Shown one piece after another: positions 1 to 5,876 of a stretch of 8,983 nucleotides of DNA. The notes under the pieces are model-generated. The model did not search any database, was not told where the DNA came from, and was given only the letters and a program-made list of their open reading frames with translations. The stretch comes from Treponema sp. (GTDB taxonomy: Bacteria; Spirochaetota; Spirochaetia; Treponematales; Breznakiellaceae). Every line of letters begins with the position of its first letter. Position 1 is the first letter of the stretch. Made by a program: the position numbers and the translations under genes. Location of the stretch: positions 1 to 8,983 of the forward strand of contig JAISPH010000029.1 of NCBI GenBank assembly GCA_031275035.1, given 5' to 3'.

Positions 1-1275
1 ACGGATCTTAAAAGCCTTACCCCCGATTGGATTACCTACAACGGCGCAGACATCAGTCCCGGCCCCTATGCGGCGCGGAACTTCGTTACCCCCGTTACCT
101 ACACCGTCGTCGCAGCGGACGGCTCCGAGGCAGTCTGGACCGTCATCGTCAGCCTCCAGCCGCTGAACGATACCGGCGATATCGGAACCTACCTTACTGC
201 CGCCGCGTCCGCCTACGACGGCGACGCCGCGGATCCCATCCCCCTGCCGGTAGCCATCGACCTGGCAAGCGACTGGACGGATCTCCTTGACGCCATAGAG
301 ACCGCGGGCGAGTACGTTGCCCTGGACCTTTCGTCCTCTACGGTGACCGGTACGGAGTTTGACCCCGGCACGGCCAGCGGCGGCGAAGACAAGATCGTCT
401 CCCTGGTCCTCCCCGATGGGGCCGAAGAGATCAAGGCGGGAACCGGTAACCCTGCCTCTAGTGTCACTTTCAAGGACTTTACGGCCCTGACGAGCGTCGA
501 GGGCGCGGGCATAGAAACGGTCGGCAGCTTAGCCTTCGCCGCCTGTACTTCCCTGGAAACAGTGAACCTTCCCGCGGTCAAAACCCTCGGCGCAGAAGCC
601 TTCTTGAGGTGCACCGGCCTTACCGCGGTAAGCCTCCCCGCCTCCCTGACAACTGTCGGCAGCGGTAGCCCCTTCCCCCACTGTATAAACCTGACCAGCA
701 TCACCGTTGATCCCGCGAACCCCTCCTTCAAGCACAGCGCCGACAAAAAGATGCTCCTCTCCAAAGACGGCAAAACCCTCTACGCCTACCCGTCGGCCAC
801 AGGCGATCTTTCCGCTGATTCGACGCTTGCCGGAATAACCGTCGTCGGCAGTTCGGCCTTCGAAGGGTGTACCGGCCTCACCGCAGTGAACTTCCCCGCG
901 GCAGTAAGCATCGACCTAGAAGCCTTCCTCGTCTGTAGCTCCCTGGAAACGGTGAGCCTCCCCGCAGCCACGTTCATCGGCAATGCAGCCTTCTCCTATA
1001 CCGGTACGGGGTCCCTCACCCTTACCCTGGGCAGTACGCCGCCCGCGCTGAGGACAAATATGTTCAGCGGCATCAATTCCCCCAAAACCGTTACCGTGAA
1101 GGTTCCCTCCGGCGCGACGGCGTGGGACAGCATAGTCAGCGGCAGCCCCTACAGCGGCTCGGACACCACCGACAACTGGGGCAACGCCTTCCGGGGCAAG
1201 GGCTGGAACGGAGCCAACTACCTTTCCGGCGGAGTGAACGGCAATATCACTTTGACGATAGAAGAGTTACCTTAA
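1..1275 (+). CDS. BspA-like leucine-rich-repeat surface protein, 3' part (N-terminus outside window)
   Basis: The frame is open from base 1 to the TAA at 1273-1275 (424 residues), so the true start lies upstream. The first ~50 residues look like the end of an Ig-like extracellular repeat (motif F-x-x-P-V-x-Y-T-V-x-A-x-D-G-S, then WTVIV). Two blocks of treponemal LRR_5 repeats follow, near residues 170-220 and 275-330, with the hallmark A-F-x-x-C-x-x-L-x-x-V-x-L-P (for example AFAACTSLETVNLP and AFEGCTGLTAVNFP). Between them is a spacer (SITVDPANPSF, then KDGKTLYAYPS) typical of BspA-like proteins. The C-terminus has a module (KTVTVKVPSGA, NWGNAFRGKGWNG, NGNITLTIEE) that I associate with termite-gut treponeme LRR proteins. 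Family members are usually exported and mediate adhesion or surface binding; that role is inferred here. An internal ATG at 343 could be mistaken for the start, but coding character clearly continues upstream of it. The signal peptide and anchor are not visible. Confidence 0.9.
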   Translation, partial: TDLKSLTPDWITYNGADISPGPYAARNFVTPVTYTVVAADGSEAVWTVIVSLQPLNDTGDIGTYLTAAASAYDGDAADPIPLPVAIDLASDWTDLLDAIETAGEYVALDLSSSTVTGTEFDPGTASGGEDKIVSLVLPDGAEEIKAGTGNPASSVTFKDFTALTSVEGAGIETVGSLAFAACTSLETVNLPAVKTLGAEAFLRCTGLTAVSLPASLTTVGSGSPFPHCINLTSITVDPANPSFKHSADKKMLLSKDGKTLYAYPSATGDLSADSTLAGITVVGSSAFEGCTGLTAVNFPAAVSIDLEAFLVCSSLETVSLPAATFIGNAAFSYTGTGSLTLTLGSTPPALRTNMFSGINSPKTVTVKVPSGATAWDSIVSGSPYSGSDTTDNWGNAFRGKGWNGANYLSGGVNGNITLTIEELP

Positions 1276-1295
1276 TCCGCAAAGAATGGCGGATT
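1274..1295 (+). terminator. Hairpin at the stop codon of the LRR gene, possible weak terminator
   Basis: AATCCGC (1274-1280) pairs perfectly with GCGGATT (1289-1295) around an 8-nt loop. The stem begins inside the TAA stop codon. No T-run follows (the next bases are GC-rich), so it is not a standard intrinsic terminator. It may protect the mRNA 3' end or act together with the larger hairpins downstream. Confidence 0.3.
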
Positions 1296-1338
1296 GCGCG
1301 CCCTAGGGGAGACAGAGCGGTTTATCCGGGGCTTCGTC

Positions 1339-1478
1339 CGGGACGGCTCCGGTCAAAGCCGGAACGGCAGAGGCCCGGGCGGGTTATCTGAAAGCGGACA
1401 CTTGACCGAAGCCCCGAAGGGGCAAGCGTGTTCGTTTTCAGATGTTCTGCCGGGGCCGTTTTGTTTCCGCTTGCCGGA
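1339..1478 (+). repeat. Long direct repeat, copy 1, with internal hairpin
   Basis: This 140-bp segment matches 1579-1718 at 138 of 140 positions, exactly 240 bp away. It contains an inverted repeat with arms at 1388-1401 and 1428-1441 (14 bp) around a 26-nt loop, which itself holds a GCCCC-GAA-GGGGC mini-hairpin. The two bases that differ from copy 2 (1432 and 1435) both lie in the right arm. In plus-strand RNA they turn G-C pairs into G-U wobbles, so the stem survives. An outer pairing of GGCAGA with TCTGCC extends the structure across a 16-nt bulge. It lies downstream of the LRR gene in the same orientation, so it could be part of that transcript's 3' end. I do not recognise the family. Confidence 0.9.
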
Positions 1479-1488
1479 CGGCGGGGGA

Positions 1489-1572
1489 CTAAAGCCCGGA
1501 CAACAGGGGCTAAAACCCGGACAGCAGCGGCTAAAGCCGGAGCGATTGCGGCTAAAGCCGGAATGGCGGCGG
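1489..1572 (+). repeat. GC-rich 21-bp tandem repeat, four units
   Basis: Four consecutive 21-bp units start at 1489, 1510, 1531 and 1552. Each begins CTAAA(G/A)C and continues CCGGA or CGGA, then a variable tail. The same AAAGCCGGAA word occurs once in each 140-bp copy (near 1355 and 1595), and a related GGCCGGAATGGCGG is found near 1968. The array sits between the two 140-bp copies. Read in one frame it would give LKP-x4 heptads, but nothing else supports translation. Confidence 0.8.
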
Positions 1573-1578
1573 CCTGTT

Positions 1579-1718
1579 CGGGACGGCTCCGGTCAAAGCC
1601 GGAACGGCAGAGGCCCGGGCGGGTTATCTGAAAGCGGACACTTGACCGAAGCCCCGAAGGGGCAAGCGTGTCCGCTTTCAGATGTTCTGCCGGGGCCGTT
1701 TTGTTTCCGCTTGCCGGA
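1579..1718 (+). repeat. Long direct repeat, copy 2, with perfect 14-bp hairpin
   Basis: This is the second copy of the 140-bp element. Its inverted repeat is perfect: CTGAAAGCGGACAC at 1628-1641 and GTGTCCGCTTTCAG at 1668-1681, around a 26-nt loop with a GCCCC-GAA-GGGGC inner stem (1651-1663). A GCCCGGGC palindrome lies 5' of the stem. After the stem comes CCGGGGCCGTTTTGTTT, whose T-rich end is weakly terminator-like. The sharp edges of identity with copy 1 point to a recent duplication or to two insertions of the same element. No protein or target-site duplication is evident. Confidence 0.9.
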
Positions 1719-1740
1719 TGACGGTGCCGGGGACCCGGAC

Positions 1741-1971
1741 GCCATCATCCATGGCCTGTACGAAGGCATTCCGTACAGGTACGGAATCATTTTATACATG
1801 TATAGAATCATTTCATACTTGTATAGAACCATTTTATACATGTATAGAACCGTTTCATACTTGTATAGAATCATTTTATACTTGTATAGAATCGTTTTAT
1901 ACATGTATGGAATCGTTCTGGAACATCCCGAAACGGTTTTGGAACCTTCCCGGACGGTTCCGGCCAAGGCC
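1741..1971 (+). repeat. AT-rich 21-bp tandem array with TATACATGTATA palindromes
   Basis: Six well-conserved 21-bp units occupy 1783-1908, only about one quarter G+C inside very GC-rich surroundings. Units 1 and 3 carry the 12-bp palindrome TATACATGTATA (1793-1804 and 1835-1846), and unit 6 keeps its inner 10 bp. Units 2, 4 and 5 have CTTG in place of CATG at the centre. Units 1+2 and 3+4 resemble each other as pairs, suggesting 42-bp duplications. Decayed, GC-richer units with the same 21-bp spacing extend upstream to about 1741 and downstream to about 1971. A 21-bp period is two helical turns, so the palindromes would lie on one DNA face, as in arrays of protein-binding sites. Function is unknown. 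Confidence 0.85.
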
Positions 1972-1997
1972 GGAATGGCGGAGAATCAGCCCCCATT

Positions 1998-2450
1998 CCC
2001 GGAAATAAAGCGAATACGTGTTACATCCGCCTCCCCGGCATATATATGTATTGCGTATATATCGCCACCGTCCCGCCGCTTATATACGCAATTCGTATAT
2101 ATCGCCCCAAACCTCAAACCCCATACCCCGGCGGCCCGGGATCCCCCCGCCCGGAAATAAAGCGCATATGTGTTACATCCGCCCGCCCGGCATATATATG
2201 TATTGCGTATAATCGCCCCCAAACCCCGCTTATAGACGTATTGCGTATATATCACCGTTCCGCCGCCTATATATGTAGTTCGTCTAATCGCCCCTCACCC
2301 GGTATATAGACGTACTTCGTATATATCATCCCCACCCCGGCGTATATACGTACTGTGTATACATCCCACCCGTCCCGGCATGTATACGTACTTCGTATAA
2401 TCGCCCCCGTCCCGCTTATAGACGCATTACATATATATATCGCCCCCCGC
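1998..2450 (+). repeat. Degenerate ~37-bp tandem array with TATA/CG palindromic cores
   Basis: About eleven diverged units follow one another, mostly 36-40 bp apart. Each has a pyrimidine-rich segment (CCCGGC, CGCCCCC) and a core like TATA(T/G)ACGTA-TT-CGTATATA. Aligned core positions fall near 2016, 2046, 2086, 2168, 2198, 2236, 2273, 2310, 2348, 2386 and 2422. The clearest inverted repeat is TATATACG-CAATT-CGTATATA at 2081-2101. A higher-order duplication is visible: 1998-2066 matches 2150-2217 with four substitutions and one deleted base. The plus strand is strongly C-rich between cores. No frame through the array looks like a protein. Confidence 0.8.
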
Positions 2451-2636
2451 CGCAGGCCACCCCCGGCAGATCCGCGTCCCCTACCGGGACCAGGGCTCGG
2501 CCCGCCGGGGCAAGCGGGTCTACATGACAGAACGCCGAAAGATAAAACGGGAAGGGGTCAAAGGGGACTTCGGGGAGACGGAGTTTTACGCCCTCCCGTC
2601 TGCTTACAAAGCGGAGCGGCGTCCATGCCGGCGGCG
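2451..2636. other. Non-repetitive remainder of the convergent gap, possible gene remnant
   Basis: No RNA gene or clear terminator is seen here. On the plus strand, the frame running from about 2422 to a TAG at 2680-2682 gives residues with a more protein-like mix than the flanks (for example VYMTERRKIKREGVKGDFGE). Its only ATG (2524) lacks a convincing ribosome-binding site, and its end overlaps the flgN-like gene by 46 bp. It is either a decayed gene fragment or chance. An imperfect hairpin (GACGGAG with CTCCCGTC, about 2577-2604) lies past the flgN stop but has no T-run on either strand. Confidence 0.3.
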
Positions 2637-3134
2637 TCAGCCTTTCAAGTCTATAAGGGAGGCGGACCCGCTGGAGGCATAGATCGAAGGCCGGGCCGCG
2701 TAGGGGTTGCCCCGGAGGGCTTTAATCTCCGAGCGTATCTCCGCCATCCGTTTGGAGAGGAGCTCCCTGTTCCGCCCGGAACGGACCACCGCCTCGGTTT
2801 TCAGCTCTTCCAGGGCGGCCTTGAGGCTGGGCACATCCCCGGCGTCTTTTTCCGGATAGGCCGCGCGGTACATATCCTCCAGGGGATCGATAACCTTCTG
2901 GATGGAGAAAATGTCCGCCACGATCTTCTCTTCCATCTCGACATGGGAGATCAGGGCCTCGGCGCTGCCCTTTTCGATAATATCCCTTTGTTTGTCCAGT
3001 ACCTCAAGATAAGCCTGAAAGCGGTTTCGCTGCTGGGTCAGCAGTTCGCGGAAACGTTTCAGTACGGCAACCCGCCGTACCACTTCATCCGGGGCTATTT
3101 CGGCTTGAGCCCTCTCTTCAAGCGCCGGAGCCAT
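2637..3134 (-). CDS. flgN: FlgN-like flagellar export chaperone
   Basis: This 165-residue protein is almost entirely charged, helical and coiled-coil-like (for example LLTQQRNRFQAYLEVLDKQRD near residues 31-51), with no signal peptide or membrane segment. FlgN proteins are cytoplasmic chaperones of about 140-160 residues that escort the hook-filament junction proteins FlgK and FlgL to the flagellar export gate. The assignment rests on size, helical composition and position directly after fliS, not on a decisive motif. It starts at ATG 3134, 8 bp after the fliS stop; the AGGGGAA ribosome-binding site overlaps that stop codon, so translation is probably coupled. The C-terminal ~25 residues (small, Ser/Ala-rich) look disordered. 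It converges on the LRR gene across the repeat-rich gap. Confidence 0.6.
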   Translation of the reverse strand: MAPALEERAQAEIAPDEVVRRVAVLKRFRELLTQQRNRFQAYLEVLDKQRDIIEKGSAEALISHVEMEEKIVADIFSIQKVIDPLEDMYRAAYPEKDAGDVPSLKAALEELKTEAVVRSGRNRELLSKRMAEIRSEIKALRGNPYAARPSIYASSGSASLIDLKG

Positions 3135-3142
3135 AAGTTCCC

Positions 3143-3589
3143 CTAACCGGCGATGTTAACGCCGCTTGAGGGCTGCCCTATTCCCTCGGCTGCGTTTTTA
3201 GCGATGATCTCGCCCCAGGCGCCCCGGAGTTCGCAGATCATTCCCCGGATAACGGCGATCTGTTTTAGATCCTGACGGATATTGGCTTCCAAAAGCTCGT
3301 GGTTAAACCAGGTATACAGGGAAAAAAGGTTTTTTGCGATCTCCCCGCCCTGCTCAAAGTCCAGGGAAACCATAAGCTCGGTGATAATTTCCTGGGTTTT
3401 CAGGATGGCTTTGCTGATCTGTTCTATTTTGCCGGGATCCTTCTTTTCCGGCAGGTTCTTCCCCATCAGATCAAGCCCCATGTCCAACTGGCGGACAGCC
3501 TCGTCATAGAGCATGATGATAAGCTGCCCCTGGCTGGCTGTTTTGACCCTGGTTTCCCGGTAAGCCGATAAAGCATTGGTATATGCCAT
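3143..3589 (-). CDS. fliS: Flagellin export chaperone FliS
   Basis: This is a 148-residue helical protein starting MAYTNALSAYRETRVKTAS, followed by QGQLIIMLYDEAVRQLDMG. It matches the FliS pattern of an N-terminal A-Y, then T-A-S-x-x-x-L-I-x-M-L-Y-D-x-A-x-R. FliS binds the C-terminus of flagellin in the cytoplasm, prevents early polymerisation and delivers it to the export apparatus. The length fits the family (about 120-150). I chose ATG 3589 over an in-frame upstream codon at 3613 because GGGAGGGG lies 5 nt before it and because the family N-terminus begins there. It is first in a two-gene unit with the flgN-like gene and is preceded by a sigma-28-type promoter. The Ala/Gly/Ser-rich tail after residue ~135 is probably flexible. 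Confidence 0.9.
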   Translation of the reverse strand: MAYTNALSAYRETRVKTASQGQLIIMLYDEAVRQLDMGLDLMGKNLPEKKDPGKIEQISKAILKTQEIITELMVSLDFEQGGEIAKNLFSLYTWFNHELLEANIRQDLKQIAVIRGMICELRGAWGEIIAKNAAEGIGQPSSGVNIAG

Positions 3590-3620
3590 AATGTCCCCTC
3601 CCTGCCAATACAAAATGGGC

Positions 3621-3634
3621 GTATTTATAAATAC
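3621..3634. promoter_or_regulatory. Perfect 14-bp palindrome near the fliS transcription start
   Basis: GTATTTATAAATAC is perfectly self-complementary, and the flanks (GC on one side, T-CGC on the other) nearly extend it. It lies between the predicted sigma-28 promoter and the fliS ribosome-binding site, roughly from +3 to +16 of the expected transcript. It could be an operator for a dimeric regulator or a short 5' hairpin; the sequence alone does not decide. Confidence 0.45.
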
Positions 3635-3642
3635 TCGCTACT

Positions 3643-3669
3643 TTATCGGCATCTGAATTGCAATCTTAA
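3643..3669 (-). promoter_or_regulatory. Sigma-28 (FliA)-type promoter for fliS-flgN
   Basis: Read on the minus strand, this is TTAAGATT, 11 nt, then GCCGATAA. The classic sigma-28 consensus is TAAAGTTT-N11-GCCGATAA, so the -10 box is perfect (8/8), the spacing is exact, and the -35 box matches 6 of 8. The expected start is near 3636, giving a leader of about 47 nt before the fliS ATG. Sigma-28 drives late flagellar genes in many bacteria, including spirochaete flagellin genes, which fits fliS. Confidence 0.85.
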
Positions 3670-3721
3670 AGATTTTTGCAGAAAAAACAACCGCCGGCAA
3701 GGTACGCGTCCGGGAGTGGGG

Positions 3722-3758
3722 CCGCCGCCGGCGGCACAAGCGGCATAGCCGGCGGCGG
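3722..3758. repeat. 10-bp GC-only inverted repeat
   Basis: CCGCCGCCGG (3722-3731) and CCGGCGGCGG (3749-3758) are perfect reverse complements around a 17-nt spacer. The element lies in the divergent region between fliS and the lipoprotein operon. It has no T-run on either strand, so it is not a standard terminator. It may insulate the two promoters or be a decayed repeat element. Confidence 0.5.
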
Positions 3759-3815
3759 GATATAGACGGACTGCGTTGATACAGCCGGGAATGGGGGTAT
3801 AGGCGGCCTGCGCCC
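3757..3815 (+). repeat. Two decayed copies of the ~37-bp repeat family
   Basis: TATAGACGGACTGCG (starting 3761) closely resembles the core TATAGACGTACTTCG found near 2305. A second, weaker copy, TATAGGCGGCCTGCG, begins at 3798. The 37-bp distance between them equals the usual period of the large array at 1998-2450. This indicates that the same repeat family is dispersed to a second intergenic region. Confidence 0.5.
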
Positions 3816-3838
3816 GTCTGCGGCAAGCTGCCCCCCGG

Positions 3839-3887
3839 AGCCGCCCTTAACAAACCCGGCCCCTTGGGTTTCCCCGGCTGCTTTTTT
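3839..3887 (+). terminator. Terminator-like structure upstream of the lipoprotein operon
   Basis: AGCCG (3839-3843) can pair with CGGCT (3875-3879), enclosing a second stem AAACCC/GGGTTT (3852-3857 and 3866-3871). Six T's follow at 3882-3887. The form is that of a plus-strand intrinsic terminator, yet no plus-strand gene lies just upstream. It may stop antisense transcription coming through the fliS region, or end a short unannotated RNA. The outer stem is short, so confidence is limited. Confidence 0.35.
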
Positions 3888-3898
3888 GTGGTACTATA

Positions 3899-3907
3899 TG
3901 CTATAAT
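3899..3907 (+). promoter_or_regulatory. Extended -10 promoter for the lipoprotein/AAA operon
   Basis: TGCTATAAT fits the extended -10 form TG-N-TATAAT with a perfect hexamer (3902-3907). No good -35 box stands at 17 nt; a T-rich stretch occupies that area, as expected when an extended -10 compensates. Transcription would start near 3914, giving a leader of under 20 nt before the TTG start at 3931. Confidence 0.65.
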
Positions 3908-3930
3908 AAGAGCAACAGAGGAGGCTTTAA

Positions 3931-4539
3931 TTGAAAATACACGTACCTGTAATACTATACTGTGTTCTTATGCTGCCGGTTCTGGGTTCCTGCGGCGGCA
4001 CCCAGGTTAAGCGGGTAGATCCCGATACCCAGATTGACCTTTCGGGTTACTGGAACGATACGGATCTTCGCATTGTCTGCGAGGGGCTTATCAAGGAGTG
4101 CCTTGCGTCCCCCAGGGTCGATCAGGTTGCGGCGCAGAAAAACAGGCTGCCGGTGGTCATCGTGGGGAATTTCAACAACGACAGCGACGAACATATTGAT
4201 ACTTCCATCATCTCCAGGCGCATGGAAGCGGCGATTCTCAACAGCGGCAAGGCGGAATTTGTCGCCGGCGGCGATACCCGGCTCGATATCAGGGGGGAGC
4301 GCCAGCAGCAACAGTCCTGGTCCAGCGAGGAAACCGCCAAGGCCCTGGCCAACGAGACCGGGGCGGATTTTTACCTCACCGGTTCGGTCAAAACCATTGT
4401 TGACCGGGCGGAGAAAACCGCCACCAGGACCTATATTGTCTTTGCCGAGCTTACCGACATAGAGACGACCCGCCGGATTTGGATAGGCGAAAACAGCGAT
4501 ATCAAGAAGGTTATTAAAAATCCTTCGGTAAAACTTTAG
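3931..4539 (+). CDS. lpoB: LpoB-family lipoprotein (penicillin-binding protein activator)
   Basis: This 202-residue lipoprotein has a signal peptide (residues 1-20, MKIHVPVILYCVLMLPVLGS) ending at a lipobox with acylated Cys21. Family marks follow in order: DLSGYWNDTDLR (36-47), a helix with LIKECL, PVVIVGNFNNDSDEHIDT (74-91), FVAGGD (110-115), a Q-rich stretch, GADFYLTGSV (144-153) and ETTRRIWIGENSDIKK (178-193). LpoB proteins are outer-membrane lipoproteins that reach through the periplasm and activate class A penicillin-binding proteins; in spirochaetes that partner is inferred. The start is TTG 3931, 6 nt after a strong AGAGGAGG (3917-3924); no better ATG precedes the signal peptide. It is first in the operon, directly behind the extended -10 promoter. 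Confidence 0.88.
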   Translation: MKIHVPVILYCVLMLPVLGSCGGTQVKRVDPDTQIDLSGYWNDTDLRIVCEGLIKECLASPRVDQVAAQKNRLPVVIVGNFNNDSDEHIDTSIISRRMEAAILNSGKAEFVAGGDTRLDIRGERQQQQSWSSEETAKALANETGADFYLTGSVKTIVDRAEKTATRTYIVFAELTDIETTRRIWIGENSDIKKVIKNPSVKL

Positions 4540-4562
4540 TTCTCTGGAATTGAAGGTCCCGG

Positions 4563-5876
4563 GTGTTAAAATTTTCTCTATGCGTACTGATAACCGGTAT
4601 TACCCTTGTTTCCTGTGCGACCACCGATCATCTGGCAAAGGTCGATGCGGAGCTTGCCCGGGGCGATTTTGCGGGAAGCCTCCAGGCGCTGGAGAAAAAA
4701 AAGAAAGACGCCTACCGGGAAAAGGACATGGTCCTCTACTACCTGGACGCCGGTATGCTTTCCCACTATGCGGGCAGTTATGACGATTCGTCCAGGCTGC
4801 TCCAGGAGGGGGAACGGGCCATAGAGAACGCCTTTACCAAGAGCCTTACCGAGACTGTAGGGTCCTTTATCCTGAACGATACTACCAGGGAATATGCGGG
4901 CGAGGATTACGAGGATGTCTACCTCAATGTCTTTAACGCCCTCAACTACTACCACCGGGGCCTTGAGGAAGACGCCCTGGTGGAGATACGCCGGATGAAC
5001 AACAAGCTCCAGTACCTTTCCACCAAGTACGGCAACGCCATCTCCAACCTGCAAAAATCGGCCCTGGAAAATTCCATCGAAATCCCCTACGACCCAGAAA
5101 CCGTGCGGGATTCCTTTTCAAACTCCGCCCTGGGCCGTTATCTGGGGATGCTCTTTTACCGGAGCAGGGGCCTTATGGACGATGCCCGCATAGACCAGGA
5201 CCAGGTGCGGATCGCCTTTGCCAACCAGCCTTCGGTCTATGGCTTTGAGCCGCCCGCTTCCCTGGAGGAGGAATTAGACATACCTCCGGGAAAGGCCCGT
5301 ATTAATATCCTCAGTTTTACCGGGCTTTCGCCTGTAAAACGGGAGGAGACCATCCGGTTCAACGTTACCGGTACCACCTGGATAAAGATATCCCTGCCGG
5401 CGCTCTTTTCCCGGCCTTCGGTCATTGCCCGGACCGAGGTGGTCTTTGACTCCGGGGAAACCCTCAATCTTGAGATGATCGAAGATATCGACGCCATAGC
5501 CAGGGAAACTTTTAAGCAGAATGAGGGGATCATCTATACAAAGACTATTATCCGGTCGGCGATAAAATCCGCCGCCGCCGCCGCCCTGGATATAGGCGCC
5601 AGGGAGGTGGACAATGCGGGGATTTCCCTCGTTATGGGCCTTTTAAGCCTGGGAAGCCAGGCCATTACAGAGGCGTCGGAAAAGGCGGATCTGCGCATTT
5701 CCAGGTATTTCCCCGGCAGGGCCCATGTGGGGGGCGTTACCCTTGATCCGGGGGTTTATTCATTTTATGTGTATTATTATGATAATGGGGACCGGCTGAT
5801 TCATCAGGAACGGTTTGAAGACCAGGAGGTTTATGCCGGCAGGCTTAATTTAACCGAGGTGGTATGCTTAAAATGA
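4563..5876 (+). CDS. COG3014-family lipoprotein
   Basis: This 437-residue protein has a short signal peptide and the lipobox L-V-S-C (Cys18). Residues 24-150 are helical and TPR-like, with the motif YEDVYLNVFNALNYYHRGL (116-134) followed by ALVEIRRMNNKL, characteristic of the uncharacterised COG3014 family. The central part contains ARINILSFTG and SPVKREE. A hydrophobic Ala/Leu-rich stretch precedes the conserved end ADLRISRYFPGRA (375-387), LDPGVYSFYVYY. Members are often encoded next to LpoB and LPP20 lipoproteins in other bacteria, suggesting a shared envelope function, but no activity is known to me. It starts at GTG 4563, with AAGG 6 nt upstream, 23 bp after lpoB. It overlaps the next gene by 13 bp. 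Confidence 0.85.
   Translation: MLKFSLCVLITGITLVSCATTDHLAKVDAELARGDFAGSLQALEKKKKDAYREKDMVLYYLDAGMLSHYAGSYDDSSRLLQEGERAIENAFTKSLTETVGSFILNDTTREYAGEDYEDVYLNVFNALNYYHRGLEEDALVEIRRMNNKLQYLSTKYGNAISNLQKSALENSIEIPYDPETVRDSFSNSALGRYLGMLFYRSRGLMDDARIDQDQVRIAFANQPSVYGFEPPASLEEELDIPPGKARINILSFTGLSPVKREETIRFNVTGTTWIKISLPALFSRPSVIARTEVVFDSGETLNLEMIEDIDAIARETFKQNEGIIYTKTIIRSAIKSAAAAALDIGAREVDNAGISLVMGLLSLGSQAITEASEKADLRISRYFPGRAHVGGVTLDPGVYSFYVYYYDNGDRLIHQERFEDQEVYAGRLNLTEVVCLK

Noticed and set aside
1682..2008. An overlapping frame in the 21-bp array (ESFYTCI repeats), with some third-position changes
   Set aside because: The few third-position differences are explained by transitions in a palindromic DNA repeat. 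The frame starts inside the 140-bp element, has no ribosome-binding site and ends in decayed units.
1294..2160. A 288-codon open frame through the repeat region, giving heptad repeats (LKPGQQG and GIILYMY types)
   Set aside because: It is open because the repeat lengths (21 and 240 bp) are multiples of three; other frames and the opposite strand are open too. Differences between the AT-rich units are not at third positions in this frame, and there is no credible ribosome-binding site.
1998..2450. CRISPR array
   Set aside because: Units are degenerate, their period varies from 30 to 40 bp, there are no unique spacers between identical repeats, and no cas gene is present.
2355..3146. A 263-codon plus-strand frame
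   Set aside because: It covers the repeats and then runs antisense to the flgN-like gene. Its composition is that of a shadow frame, and the minus-strand reading has coherent helices and a ribosome-binding site.
3638..3853. Arginine-rich minus-strand frame upstream of fliS
   Set aside because: It is low-complexity, lies over GC-rich inverted repeats and contains the sigma-28 promoter; no start signal is seen.
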